Assembly (NCBI RefSeq): GCF_023016525.1
Contig: NZ_JALKCG010000001.1
Coordinates: 930,001-994,000, forward strand
From: Ancylobacter koreensis
GTDB lineage: Bacteria; Pseudomonadota; Alphaproteobacteria; Rhizobiales; Xanthobacteraceae
Length of the DNA: 64,000 nt
Reading direction: 5' to 3'
Shown in pieces: positions 28,277 through 36,886 of this stretch. Both the position numbers and the translations under genes were made by a program. A model generated the notes under the pieces. It was not told where the DNA came from. It saw nothing but the letters and a program-made list of their open reading frames with translations, and ran no database searches. Numbering within the stretch: position 1 is the first letter of the stretch; each line of letters begins with the position of its first letter.

Positions 28277-28669
28277 ATGTATCGGGCCACCACGAGAGGC
28301 GTACAGGTGACGGTGACGCCGCGCTTCGCGCCGGAGCGCTCGGACCCGGACGCCAGCCAGTATTTCTGGGCCTATACGATCGAGATCGTGAATCTCGGCG
28401 CCGACACGGTGCAGCTCAGGTCGCGGCACTGGATCATCACCGACGCGCTGGGCCGGGTGCAGGAGGTGCGCGGCGCCGGCGTGGTGGGCGAGCAGCCCGT
28501 GCTGCCGCCGGGCGCGCATTTCGAATACACCAGCGGCGTGCCGCTGCCGACCTCCACCGGCATCATGGAAGGCAGCTACAGCCTCTCGACCGACCGGGGC
28601 GAGACCTTCGACGCCGAGGTGCCGGCCTTCTCGCTCGACGTGCCGGGCGAGGCGCGCACGCTGAACTAG
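28277..28669 (+). CDS. apaG: Co2+/Mg2+ efflux-associated protein ApaG
   Basis: A 130-residue single-domain protein with the ApaG fold. Landmarks are MYRATTRGVQVTVTPRF, YTIEIVNLGADTVQLRSRHWIITD, GAGVVGEQPVLPPGAHFEYTSG and MEGSYSLSTDRGETFDAEVPAFSLD. The family length is about 125-130. Function is unclear; mutants in enterobacteria show a cobalt phenotype, and related domains occur in F-box proteins. The ATG at 28277 follows GGGAGGCAGGCG. An in-frame upstream start at 28118 overlapping metZ would add 53 non-conserved residues and is rejected. Confidence 0.93.
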   Translation: MYRATTRGVQVTVTPRFAPERSDPDASQYFWAYTIEIVNLGADTVQLRSRHWIITDALGRVQEVRGAGVVGEQPVLPPGAHFEYTSGVPLPTSTGIMEGSYSLSTDRGETFDAEVPAFSLDVPGEARTLN

Positions 28670-28806
28670 CCACCGGACAGGGCCGGCGCCCGCTTTCGGC
28701 GCTCCGGCGAAGCGGCTATGGTGATTTGCCCCGCCGGGCCTCCATCTTCCGCGCGTCCTCCTCCTGCCGCCGAGCGTCCCGCCGTGCTGAACGGTTGCCT
28801 CATCCC

Positions 28807-30258
28807 GTGATCGACCTGCGCCCGATCGCCGCCATCATCGGCGTTCTGCTCGCCATTCTCGGCACGACCATGATGATTCCGGCGCTGGTGGACCTCGTGG
28901 CCGGCCAGCCCGACTTCGTCGTCTATGCCGCCGCCGCCGTCATCACCTGCTTCGTCGGCCTGTCGCTGTGGCTGGCGGGCCGTTCGGGCGAGGTGCAGCG
29001 GCTCGACCTGCGGCAGGCCTTCGTGCTGACCACGGCGAGCTGGGTGATGCTTTCCGCCTTCGCGGCGATCCCCTTCATGTGGGCGCAGACCGACCTGCCC
29101 TTCGTCGACGCCTATTTCGAGGCGATGAGCGGGCTCACCACCACCGGCGCCACCGTCATCACCGATCTCGACCACCGCCCGCCCGGCGTACTGATCTGGC
29201 GCGCCTTCCTGCACTGGTATGGCGGCATCGGCATCATCGTGCTGGCGATCGCGCTGCTGCCGATGATGCGGATCGGCGGCATGCAGCTCTTCCGCGCCGA
29301 ATCCTCCGACAAGTCGGAGAAGATGCTGCCGCGCGCTGCGCAGATGGCGAAGGGCATCCTCGGCACCTACCTCATCCTCTCGCTCGCCTGCGCCGTGGCC
29401 TATGCCGCGCTCGGCATGAGCGTGTTCGACGCGGTGGCCTATGCCATGGCGACCATCTCGACCGGCGGCTTCGCCACGCATGACGCCTCGATCGGCTATT
29501 TCAACAGCCCGGCCATCGAATATGCCGCGGTGTTCTTCATGCTCGCGGGCTCGCTGCCCTTCGTGCTCTATGTGCGGGTGCTGGCCGGCGATTTCAGCCG
29601 GCTCTTCGCCAACGCCGAGGTGCGGCTGTTCCTGACGCTGGTCGGCCTGTTCACCCTGATCTCGACGCTGCAGCAGGTGCTGGGCGGCATCGCGCAGGGC
29701 GAGACGGCGCTGCGGCAGGCGCTGTTCAACGTCGTCTCGATCATGTCGACCACCGGCTTCGTGGCGGCCGACTTCACCAATTGGGGCCCGCCGACCGACG
29801 CGCTCTACTTCATCCTGCTGTTCCTCGGCGCCTGCACGGGCTCGACCGCCGGCGGCATGAAGAGCTTCCGCATCGCCATTCTCGGCTCGGCGCTGGTGCA
29901 GCACCTCAAGCGGGTGATCTACCCCAACGGCGTGTTCCCGGTGCTCTATGGCGGCAAGCCGATCGGCGACGACGTGGTCGCCTCGGTGCTGTCCTTCGCC
30001 TTCCTCTACCTCGCCAGCTTCATGGTGATCGGCATCGTCATCAACGGGCTCGGATTCGACATGATCACCGCCTTCTCCGCCTCGATCACGGCGGTGGCGA
30101 ATGTCGGGCCGGGCCTCGGCACGGTGATCGGCCCGGCGCAGAACTTCGCCGCGCTGCCCGACCACGTGATCTGGCTGCTCTCCTTCGGCATGCTGGTGGG
30201 GCGGCTGGAGCTGTTCACCGTGCTCGTGCTTTTCCTGCCGAGCTTCTGGCGGCGCTAG
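28807..30258 (+). CDS. trkH: Trk-type potassium uptake membrane protein TrkH
   Basis: A 483-residue potassium channel-like subunit. The four selectivity-filter loops can be read in order: SGLTTTGATV, ISTGGFATHD, MSTTGFVAADF and GACTGSTAGGMKSF. About ten to twelve hydrophobic segments surround them. The start is taken as the GTG at 28807 (MIDLRPIAAIIGVLLAILG), which matches the family N-terminus and length. The regulatory partner TrkA is not in the window, so uptake depends on a gene elsewhere. Confidence 0.95.
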   Translation: MIDLRPIAAIIGVLLAILGTTMMIPALVDLVAGQPDFVVYAAAAVITCFVGLSLWLAGRSGEVQRLDLRQAFVLTTASWVMLSAFAAIPFMWAQTDLPFVDAYFEAMSGLTTTGATVITDLDHRPPGVLIWRAFLHWYGGIGIIVLAIALLPMMRIGGMQLFRAESSDKSEKMLPRAAQMAKGILGTYLILSLACAVAYAALGMSVFDAVAYAMATISTGGFATHDASIGYFNSPAIEYAAVFFMLAGSLPFVLYVRVLAGDFSRLFANAEVRLFLTLVGLFTLISTLQQVLGGIAQGETALRQALFNVVSIMSTTGFVAADFTNWGPPTDALYFILLFLGACTGSTAGGMKSFRIAILGSALVQHLKRVIYPNGVFPVLYGGKPIGDDVVASVLSFAFLYLASFMVIGIVINGLGFDMITAFSASITAVANVGPGLGTVIGPAQNFAALPDHVIWLLSFGMLVGRLELFTVLVLFLPSFWRR

Positions 30259-30312
30259 CCGCCGCCCGCTATTCCCCCTTATGCTGACGCGACGACGCGA
30301 AGAGGATTTTCC

Positions 30313-31476
30313 ATGCTGGCCGGACCGACGACGACCGAGGAACTGCTCGCCTATCTGGTCGCCTTCGACACCACCAGCCGGAATTCGAACCTCGAACTTA
30401 TCGGCTTCGTGCGCGACTATCTCGCTGCCTTCGGCATTGAGAGCACGCTCGTGCCGAACGAGACCGGCGAGAAGGCGAGCCTGTTCGCCACCCTCGGCCC
30501 GGCCGGTGTGGGCGGGGTGTGCCTGTCCGGCCATTCCGATGTGGTGCCGGTGGACGGCCAGCCCTGGACCAGCGAGCCCTTCACCCTGACGCCGAGGGAC
30601 GACCGGCTCTACGGGCGCGGCTCCTGCGACATGAAGGGCTTCATTGCCGCCTGCCTCGCCATGGTGCCGGAGATGAAGGCGGCGCGGCTGGCGACGCCGA
30701 TCCATCTCCTGGTCTCCTATGACGAGGAGATCGGCTGCATGGGCGTGGTGCCGGCGGTGCGCAAGCTGGGGGTCGATCTTCCCTTGCCCCGCGCCTGCAT
30801 CGTCGGCGAGCCGACCTCGATGCGGGTGGTGGACGCGCACAAATCCGGCATGGCCTATGTGACGACGGTGCGCGGGCGCGAGGCGCATTCCTCCATGCCG
30901 CAGCTCGGCGCCAACGCCATCTTCGCGGCAGCTGAGCTGGTCGGCGAACTCGACCGCGCCCGCGCCGAGCTGGTGGCGGCGGGCGACCCCTCCGGCCGCT
31001 TCGATCCGCCCAGCTCCACCGTGCAGGTCACGGTGATCCAGGGTGGCACGGCGGGCAACATCGTGCCGCGCGAATGCGCCCTGCGCTGGAATGTGCGCGG
31101 CCTGCCCGGCTTCGACGAGGACGCGCTGCTGGAGCGCTTCGACCGTTTCGCGCAGGCGGTGGTGCTGCCGAAGCTCAAGGCGAGCGCGCCGGAGGCCGAG
31201 ATCGTCACCGATTTCATCTACAAGGTGCCCCCGCTGGCGCCGCAGACCGGCTCGGAGGCCGAATTGCTGGCGCTGCGCCTCGCCGGCCAGAACCGCACCT
31301 TCGCGGTGTCCTACGCCACCGAGGGCGGGCATTTCCAGGCGCAGGGCATCCCGACCGTGATCTGCGGGCCCGGCTCCATCGATCAGGCGCACAAGCCGGA
31401 CGAATATATCGAAGTTAGCCAGCTAAGGGCCTGCGAGCGCTTCCTGCGCGGCCTGATCGCGGAATGCGTGGGGTAG
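30313..31476 (+). CDS. argE: Acetylornithine deacetylase
   Basis: A 387-residue M20-family metallohydrolase that removes the acetyl group from N-acetylornithine in arginine synthesis. Zinc and catalytic positions are seen in LSGHSDVVPVDGQPW, GRGSCDMKGF, SYDEEIGCMG (the Glu pair) and CIVGEPTSM. The late HKPDEYIEVSQL is the last metal ligand region. The ArgE signature TLVPNETGEKASLFAT is present. It is convergent with hslO-argF-argD, so the window holds two arginine units on opposite strands. The ribosome site is GAAGAGGA. Confidence 0.93.
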   Translation: MLAGPTTTEELLAYLVAFDTTSRNSNLELIGFVRDYLAAFGIESTLVPNETGEKASLFATLGPAGVGGVCLSGHSDVVPVDGQPWTSEPFTLTPRDDRLYGRGSCDMKGFIAACLAMVPEMKAARLATPIHLLVSYDEEIGCMGVVPAVRKLGVDLPLPRACIVGEPTSMRVVDAHKSGMAYVTTVRGREAHSSMPQLGANAIFAAAELVGELDRARAELVAAGDPSGRFDPPSSTVQVTVIQGGTAGNIVPRECALRWNVRGLPGFDEDALLERFDRFAQAVVLPKLKASAPEAEIVTDFIYKVPPLAPQTGSEAELLALRLAGQNRTFAVSYATEGGHFQAQGIPTVICGPGSIDQAHKPDEYIEVSQLRACERFLRGLIAECVG

Positions 31477-31489
31477 TTGCTCCGGCGGG

Positions 31490-31525
31490 CGATCCCGGAT
31501 CGGCCTGCGGCCGTCCGGGATGACG
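31490..31525 (-). repeat. Palindromic intergenic repeat, family A (single)
   Basis: CGATCCCGGATCGGCCTGCGG followed by CCGTCCGGGATGACG, a full palindrome in inverted orientation to the copies at 13038 and 17475. It lies at the convergent 3' ends of argE and hslO and may serve as a terminator for both. Confidence 0.8.
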
Positions 31526-31540
31526 TCGTGAAGGCGCCGC

Positions 31541-32569
31541 TCAGGCGCCGGCGGAATCCGGCGCGCCGGCGTCCACGATCTCCTCGGCCTTGAACGCATA
31601 GGTCCGGCCGCAGAATTCGCAGGTGACGCCGATCCGGCCGTCCTCGACGAGGCTGGCCCGCTCCTCCTGCGAGAAGTTGGCGAGCACGCCCATCACCCGC
31701 TCGCGCGAGCAGGAGCATTTGGCGACCACCGCAGCGGCGTCGAACACCCGCACGCCGCGCTCGTGGAACAGGCGGTACAGCAGCCGCTCGCTGGAGAGAT
31801 CGGCGTCAACCAGCTCGACATCCTCCAGCGTGCCCACCAGCGACTGGGTTTCCGTCCACGCATCGTCCTCGTCCGCCACCGGCAGCTCGGTGCCTTCCGG
31901 TGCGTCGCCCGGATGCAGGTCGACCGGGCGCACCCGGCCGCCTTCCGACGGCAGGAACTGTACCATCAGCCCGCCGGCCCGCCAGGAGGAGGCGGCGCCG
32001 CCCGGATGCATCTCCTCGGCCACCGCGAGGCGCACGCGCGTGGGGATCTGCTCGGACTGGGTGAAATACTGGTGCGCGGCGGCTTCAAGCCCGCCACCCT
32101 CCAGCGCCACCACGCCCTGATAGCGGTTGACGCTCAGGCCCTGGTCGATGGTCATGGCGAGATGGCCGTGGCCGAGCAGCGCGCCGCTGTCGAAGGCGGC
32201 GCCCGCCAGCAGGGACGCCTGCAGCGCGGCGAGCTTTTCCGCGTCGAAGCGGGCATAGGCGCGCACGTCCTGCGGGGCAGCGAAGTCCACCACCAGCAGG
32301 TCGACCGGCCCGTCCGTGCGGGTCTGCAGGATGAAGCGGCCCTCGATCTTCAGCGTGGAGCCCAACAGCACGGTGAGCGCCACCGCCTCGCCGAGCAGGC
32401 GCTTCACCGGCGCGGGATAGTCGTGATGGGCCAGGACCGCGTCGAGGCTGGCGCCGAGGCGCACAACGCGCCCGCGCGCGTCCAGCGCGTCGACGTGGAA
32501 GGGGGTGACGCGATCGTCCACCGCATGGGCGTCGGGCGCGCGGCTCTGGGAGTGAGGATGTGATGTCAT
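31541..32569 (-). CDS. hslO: Redox-regulated chaperone Hsp33
   Basis: A 342-residue holdase activated by oxidative unfolding. The C-terminal zinc switch has the four cysteines C-x-C (KCSCSRERV) and C-x-x-C (VTCEFCGRTYAF). The N-terminal domain shows LLGEAVALTVLLGSTLKIEGRFILQT and GHLAMTIDQG. A family insert of acidic residues (PVADEDDAWTET) is normal for alphaproteobacteria. Start at 32569 by conservation. It follows argF after a terminator hairpin, so it may have its own promoter. Confidence 0.94.
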   Translation of the reverse strand: MTSHPHSQSRAPDAHAVDDRVTPFHVDALDARGRVVRLGASLDAVLAHHDYPAPVKRLLGEAVALTVLLGSTLKIEGRFILQTRTDGPVDLLVVDFAAPQDVRAYARFDAEKLAALQASLLAGAAFDSGALLGHGHLAMTIDQGLSVNRYQGVVALEGGGLEAAAHQYFTQSEQIPTRVRLAVAEEMHPGGAASSWRAGGLMVQFLPSEGGRVRPVDLHPGDAPEGTELPVADEDDAWTETQSLVGTLEDVELVDADLSSERLLYRLFHERGVRVFDAAAVVAKCSCSRERVMGVLANFSQEERASLVEDGRIGVTCEFCGRTYAFKAEEIVDAGAPDSAGA

Positions 32570-32636
32570 GTCGCCCGCCCATATAGGAGCGCGTGTCGGA
32601 TTGCGCGAGGGGGGCGCACAAGGGCCCCCTCGAACG

Positions 32637-32661
32637 AAAAGGCCCGCGCGCGGCGGGCCTT
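32637..32661 (-). terminator. Intrinsic terminator after argF
   Basis: On the reverse strand AAGGCCCGC pairs with GCGGGCCTT around a short CGCGC loop, and TTTTCGTTCG follows. It lies 10 bp after the argF stop and separates the argDF unit from hslO. Confidence 0.82.
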
Positions 32662-32670
32662 GGAAGAACG

Positions 32671-33585
32671 TCAGGCGCCCGCGCTTTCGAGGCACCAGGC
32701 GAGGATGCCCTTCTGCGCGTGCAGGCGGTTCTCCGCCTCGTCGAACACCACGGACTGCGGGCCGTCCATCACCTCGTCGGTGACTTCCTCGCCGCGATGG
32801 GCGGGCAGGCAGTGCATGAAGATGGCGTCCGGCGCGGCGCGGCGCATCAGCGGGCCGTTGACCTGATAGGGGCGCAGCAGATTGTGCCGGCGCTCATACT
32901 CGGCGTCGCCCATGGACACCCAGGTGTCGGTGACGACGCAGTCCGCGCCCTCGACCGCCGCCTCGGCATCGTGGCCGAACTGCACCTTCGCGCCGTGCTT
33001 GCGCACCCAGTCGACCAGTGCCGGGCGCGGCGCCAGCTCGGGCGGGGTCGCGACGTTGAGCGCAAAGTCGAAGCGCTGGGCGGCATGCACCCAGGAGACC
33101 AGCACATTGTTGGCGTCACCCGTCCAGGCGACGGTGCGCCCGGCGATCGGACCCTTGTGCTCCTCGAAGGTGAGCACGTCGGCCATGATCTGGCAGGGGT
33201 GGGAATCGCGCGTCAGCCCGTTGATGACCGGCACGGTGGCGTGCGCGGCCAGTTCCTCGAGCGCCGCATGGTCGAGGATGCGGATCATGATCGCGTCGAC
33301 ATAGCGCGAGAGCACCTTGGCGGTGTCGGCGATGGTCTCGCCGCGCCCGAGCTGCATCTCCGCGCCGGTCAGCATGAGGGTCTCGCCGCCGAGCTGGCGC
33401 ATGGCGAGGTCGAAGGAGATGCGCGTGCGCGTCGAGGGCTGGTCGAACACCATGGCCAGCGCCTTGCCGGCGAAGGGCTTCTCCAGCGCGATCTCGCGGC
33501 GGCGGCTCTTGAGGTCCTTCGACAGCTCAAGAACGGCGCGCAGTTCGTCCGGCGGCAGCAGGTCGATGTCGAGGAAGTGCTTCAT
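32671..33585 (-). CDS. argF: Ornithine carbamoyltransferase
   Basis: A 304-residue enzyme converting ornithine and carbamoyl phosphate to citrulline. The carbamoyl-phosphate loop is [24 protein letters not shown] binds substrate, and the ornithine site is [10 protein letters not shown] together with [13 protein letters not shown]. The ATG overlaps the argD stop by ATGA, so translation is coupled. Length and motifs are complete. Confidence 0.97.
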   Translation of the reverse strand: MKHFLDIDLLPPDELRAVLELSKDLKSRRREIALEKPFAGKALAMVFDQPSTRTRISFDLAMRQLGGETLMLTGAEMQLGRGETIADTAKVLSRYVDAIMIRILDHAALEELAAHATVPVINGLTRDSHPCQIMADVLTFEEHKGPIAGRTVAWTGDANNVLVSWVHAAQRFDFALNVATPPELAPRPALVDWVRKHGAKVQFGHDAEAAVEGADCVVTDTWVSMGDAEYERRHNLLRPYQVNGPLMRRAAPDAIFMHCLPAHRGEEVTDEVMDGPQSVVFDEAENRLHAQKGILAWCLESAGA

Positions 33586-34790
33586 GCCGCCGCTCCCTTG
33601 CTGGCGGCGGCCCGCAGGCCCTCCTCGATGCGCGCGCAGGCGGCGTCGAGCTTGTCGAAGGCGGCGTCGATCTCGGCCGCGCCGATGGTGAGCGGGGGCA
33701 GCAGCCGCACCACGTTCTCGGCCGCCGAGGGGGCGAGCATGTGCTCCTCGCGCATGGCGGCGATCAGCTCGGTGTTCGGCACCACGGTGCGCAGGCCGAG
33801 CAGCAGGCCCTCGCCGCGCACTTCCGCGATGACCGCCGGGTGGCGGTCCTTCAGCTCGGCGAGCTTCTGGCGCAGCCGGGTGGAGGTGGCGAGCACCTGA
33901 TCGAGGAATCCATCGGCCAGCACCACGTCCAGCACGCCATTGGCGACGCTCATGGCGAGCGGGTTGCCGCCATAGGTGGAGCCATGCGTGCCGGCGGTCA
34001 TGCCCTTGGCGGCCTCTTGCGTGGCGAGGCAGGCGCCGACGGGGAAGCCGCCGCCGATGCCCTTGGCCACCGCCATGATGTCCGGCGTGATGCCGGCCCA
34101 TTCATGGGCGAAGAGCTTGCCGGTGCGCCCGACGCCGCACTGCACCTCGTCGAGGATGAGCAGCAGGCCATGCGCGTCGCACAGCGCGCGAAGCTCGCGC
34201 AGGAAGCTCCACGGCGCCGAGCGCACGCCGCCCTCGCCCTGCACGGGCTCGATGAGGATGGCGCCGGTCTCCGGGCCGATCGCCGCCTTCACCGCGTCGA
34301 GATCGCCGAACGGCACCTGGTCGAAGCCCGGCATGGCGGGGCCGAAGCCCTCAAGGTACTTCGGGTTGCCGCCGGCGGCGATGGTCGCCAGCGTGCGCCC
34401 GTGGAAGGCGCCCTCGAAGGTCACGATGCGGTAGCGCTCGGGAGCGCCGTTCGCGGAATGGTACTTGCGGGCCATCTTGATGGCGCATTCCAGCGCCTCG
34501 GCGCCGGAATTGGTGAAGAACATCGTGTCGGCGAAGGTCGCGGCGACCAGGCGCGCGGCAAGGCGCTCGCCGCCCTCGATGCGGAACAGGTTGGACAGGT
34601 GCCAGAGCTTGCCGGCCTGCTCGGTCAGCGCCGCCACGAGATGGGGATGGGCATGGCCGAGCACGTTCACCGCGATGCCGGCAGTGAAGTCGAGATATCG
34701 CTGCCCGTCGCGGGTGAACAGCCAGGCACCCTCGCCCCGCTCGAAAACCAGGTCGACGCGATTATAGGTCGGCAGGATGGGGGTGATCAC
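33582..34790 (-). CDS. argD: Acetylornithine aminotransferase
   Basis: A 402-residue class III PLP aminotransferase acting on N-acetylornithine (and possibly succinyldiaminopimelate). It has [69 protein letters not shown] and the PLP lysine in [15 protein letters not shown]. The start is the GTG at 34790, preceded by GAGGGGCGAG; no ATG fits. It heads the argD-argF unit. A hairpin at 34854-34877, 64 bp before the start, could end the upstream gene or act as a leader element. Confidence 0.96.
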   Translation of the reverse strand: MITPILPTYNRVDLVFERGEGAWLFTRDGQRYLDFTAGIAVNVLGHAHPHLVAALTEQAGKLWHLSNLFRIEGGERLAARLVAATFADTMFFTNSGAEALECAIKMARKYHSANGAPERYRIVTFEGAFHGRTLATIAAGGNPKYLEGFGPAMPGFDQVPFGDLDAVKAAIGPETGAILIEPVQGEGGVRSAPWSFLRELRALCDAHGLLLILDEVQCGVGRTGKLFAHEWAGITPDIMAVAKGIGGGFPVGACLATQEAAKGMTAGTHGSTYGGNPLAMSVANGVLDVVLADGFLDQVLATSTRLRQKLAELKDRHPAVIAEVRGEGLLLGLRTVVPNTELIAAMREEHMLAPSAAENVVRLLPPLTIGAAEIDAAFDKLDAACARIEEGLRAAASKGAAA

Positions 34791-34849
34791 CTCGCCCCTC
34801 CCTCTCTCAGCTTTCGGCACTGCGCCAGGCGCACGCCGGCCCCAAAACG

Positions 34850-34877
34850 AAACGTGCCGCCCTTGCGGGGGCGGCAC
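34850..34877 (-). terminator. Hairpin between the LTxxQ protein gene and argD
   Basis: GTGCCGCCC (34854-34862) pairs with GGGCGGCAC (34869-34877) around a 6-nt loop. On the reverse strand GTTTCGTTTTGG follows, as expected of an intrinsic terminator for the gene at 34985. It may instead sit in the argD leader, since the argD promoter is not located. Confidence 0.65.
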
Positions 34878-34984
34878 CCGATGCTGTGGATTTTATCGAA
34901 TAGGGGATTGCGGTCAATATTGCAGGGCCCGGCGGGCGCGAATTGCCGCCGGGCCGTGCCGCCCGCGCGGCTGTTCCCGTTCGG

Positions 34985-35521
34985 CTATTCCTGCTCGGCC
35001 TCGAAGATCCAGAGCTCCAGCGTCGGCTGCGGCCGGCCGGCCTCGTCGCTCATACCGAGAAAGGCCGGGATGCGGCGCTGCTGCTCAAGGCTGAGCGAGG
35101 CGACCAGCGGCCTGGCGGCGGCGATCACGGTCTTGAGGTCGGCCGCGCGCGCGGCCTCCGCATCGGCGAGGCGCTCCAGCACGTCGAGGAAATCCTGCGC
35201 CGGCTCGGCCTTGACGCGCTCGGCCGCGCGGCCTTCGGCGTTCTTGGCCGCCTGCCGGATTGCCGCTTCGAGCGGCGTCCAGAGCTTCTCCTGCTCCGGG
35301 GTGAGGCGGATGACGGTCTTCAGCGCGATGAGCCGGGCGTCGAGCGCGGCCTGCGCGTCCTCCGCCGTGTAGAGGTCGACCATCGCCGGGGGCGGCTCGT
35401 CGCTCGCCGGCGAGGCGCCCTGCGCCGAAGCGGGTGCGGCCAGCAGGCAAATGCCGAGCAGGCCTGTGGCGAACAGGGCCGCCGGGGCGAGGGCGGCAAG
35501 GCGGGTGAGGGGGCGTGTCAT
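34985..35521 (-). CDS. Exported LTxxQ-motif (Spy/CpxP-like) protein
   Basis: A 178-residue protein with a Sec signal peptide (TRPLTRLAALAPAALFATGLLGICLLAAPASAQG). An all-helical mature part follows, with the motif LTPEQEKLWTPLEAAIRQAA, a second weaker repeat SLEQQRRIPAFLGM, and alanine-rich helices in between. The LTxxQ pair is the mark of Spy/CpxP-type periplasmic proteins, which act as small chaperones or stress sensors; that role is inferred here. It is 25 bp downstream of the GCG-CRPN protein gene, probably in one operon. Confidence 0.82.
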   Translation of the reverse strand: MTRPLTRLAALAPAALFATGLLGICLLAAPASAQGASPASDEPPPAMVDLYTAEDAQAALDARLIALKTVIRLTPEQEKLWTPLEAAIRQAAKNAEGRAAERVKAEPAQDFLDVLERLADAEAARAADLKTVIAAARPLVASLSLEQQRRIPAFLGMSDEAGRPQPTLELWIFEAEQE

Positions 35522-35546
35522 GTCGGATCTCCGCTCGTACCGGGGC

Positions 35547-35945
35547 TCACTGCCAGCCGCCATTGGGCAGGCGGCCATGATAGGGCGTGTCGCGGCAATG
35601 GCCCCACGGGCCGCGCCACCAGCCGGGCGGGCAGCCATTGCCGTAATAGACCGGCGCGCCGGGCGGGGCGGCATAGCCGCCGCCGGGCAGCGGCCCGTAA
35701 TAAGGCGTGCTGCGGCAACCGCCCCACGGGCCGCGCCAGGCGCCGGGCCCGCAGCCCTGGGCGACCGGGGTGACGAGCGGGCGGCTGGCCTCGGCAGCCT
35801 GCGTCGCCAGCCCGGTGGCGGCGAGCGGGGAGGCGGCGGCCGGCACGGCGAGGAGGGCAAGCAGGCTGAGGGCGAGAAGGGCCGGGCGCGGGCGTCGGCG
35901 TCGGCCGGCGAGCGGCGTGGTGGAGGGTGTCGCGTATGCGTTCAC
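35547..35945 (-). CDS. Small exported cysteine- and glycine-rich repeat protein (GCG-CRPN type)
   Basis: A 132-residue protein with a hydrophobic signal (PALLALSLLALLAVPAAASP) followed by two similar units of about 30 residues: GCGPGAWRGPWGGCRSTPYY and GCPPGWWRGPWGHCRDTPYH. Each unit carries two cysteines, a WRGPWG core and a TPYxGxLPxGG tail. The pattern resembles the GCG_CRPN repeat family, whose function is unknown. The GTG at 35945 is used because GGGAG sits eight bases upstream; an ATG at 36008 would add 21 unconserved residues. The four cysteines suggest disulfides or metal binding in the envelope (inference). Confidence 0.8.
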   Translation of the reverse strand: MNAYATPSTTPLAGRRRRPRPALLALSLLALLAVPAAASPLAATGLATQAAEASRPLVTPVAQGCGPGAWRGPWGGCRSTPYYGPLPGGGYAAPPGAPVYYGNGCPPGWWRGPWGHCRDTPYHGRLPNGGWQ

Positions 35946-36040
35946 GGGCGTCTCCCATCGCGGCGAAGGATGTCGGCCTATCCTCGTCCGCGTGGAGACG
36001 AGGGGCAATGTATTCAGCGTTGCGGGATGAAAATCGGAAC

Positions 36041-36312
36041 GATTCCAGCAGGAAGGGTATTCTTTGCCGGTTGCGCGCGATTGGGGGCCGGGTGCAAGTG
36101 CTTGATCCGACTCAGCTTGCTTGCGCAGTGTTGCAGCACGGACTCTAGCTGGGGAAAACGATCGTTTCGGACGTGAACCTACTCGCCGCGAGTCTGTGCA
36201 TATTGTAGCCTCTGTTCAGTCAGATACGACATCTCGTGCGGCGGCAATTCCCTGGTGGTGTTTGCAGCGTTCAATCCGGTCGGCAGTGCCCGGCCGGAGC
36301 GATGAGGGATTC
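36041..36312. promoter_or_regulatory. Cluster of five GANTC methylation sites upstream of gcrA
   Basis: GATTC 36041-36045, GACTC 36109-36113, GACTC 36141-36145, GAGTC 36190-36194 and GATTC 36308-36312 lie within the relatively AT-rich 403-bp gap before gcrA. About one would be expected by base composition. GANTC is the CcrM target in alphaproteobacteria, and GcrA acts at such sites, so methylation-linked or self-control of gcrA is plausible. No other gene is seen in this gap. Confidence 0.6.
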
Positions 36313-36348
36313 CGTCTTCCCGGTGGGCAGCGCGAAGGAGGCAGAGCG

Positions 36349-36849
36349 ATGAACTGGACGGACGAGCGCGTCGAGCTGCTCAAGAAACTCTGGGCGGATG
36401 GGCTCTCGGCCAGCCAGATCGCCGCCGAGCTCGGCGGCGTTACCCGCAACGCGGTGATCGGCAAGGTGCACCGGCTCGGCCTGTCCGGCCGGGCCAAGGC
36501 GGTGGCTTCCACCACGCCGCGCCCGCGCAAGCCGCGCCCGGTGCCGAGCGCGGGTTCCCGCCCGGTGGTGGTCGGCAACACGGCGCTCGCCCAGGTGATG
36601 CGCCCGATGGTCGAGCCCGAGCCGGTCGAGCTTCCCGATCCGGTCGCCAACGTCGTTCCGATGGCCGAGCGCTGCACCATTCTGGACCTCACCGAGTTCA
36701 CCTGCCGCTGGCCGGTGGGCGAGCCGGGCAAGTCCGACTTCTTCTACTGTGGCAGCCGCACCAAGACCGGCATGCCCTATTGCGCCTATCACGCGCGCAT
36801 CGCCTACCAGCCGGTGCAGGACCGCAACCGCCGCCGCGTGGCGCGCTGA
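36349..36849 (+). CDS. gcrA: Cell cycle regulator GcrA
   Basis: A 166-residue protein. The N-terminal helix-turn-helix is MNWTDERVELLKKLWADGLSASQIAAELGGVTRNAVIGKVHRLGLSGR, nearly invariant in GcrA. The C-terminal sigma70-interacting part has CTILDLTEFTCRWPVGEPGKSDFFYCGSRTKTGMPYCAYHARIAY. GcrA recruits sigma70 holoenzyme to promoters with methylated GANTC sites and controls cell-cycle genes. GGAGGCAGAGCG is the ribosome site. Length and both domains are complete. Confidence 0.97.
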   Translation: MNWTDERVELLKKLWADGLSASQIAAELGGVTRNAVIGKVHRLGLSGRAKAVASTTPRPRKPRPVPSAGSRPVVVGNTALAQVMRPMVEPEPVELPDPVANVVPMAERCTILDLTEFTCRWPVGEPGKSDFFYCGSRTKTGMPYCAYHARIAYQPVQDRNRRRVAR

Positions 36850-36886
36850 GAGCGGGCCGTCCGTCCCTTTCCGGGGCGGGGCGTTG

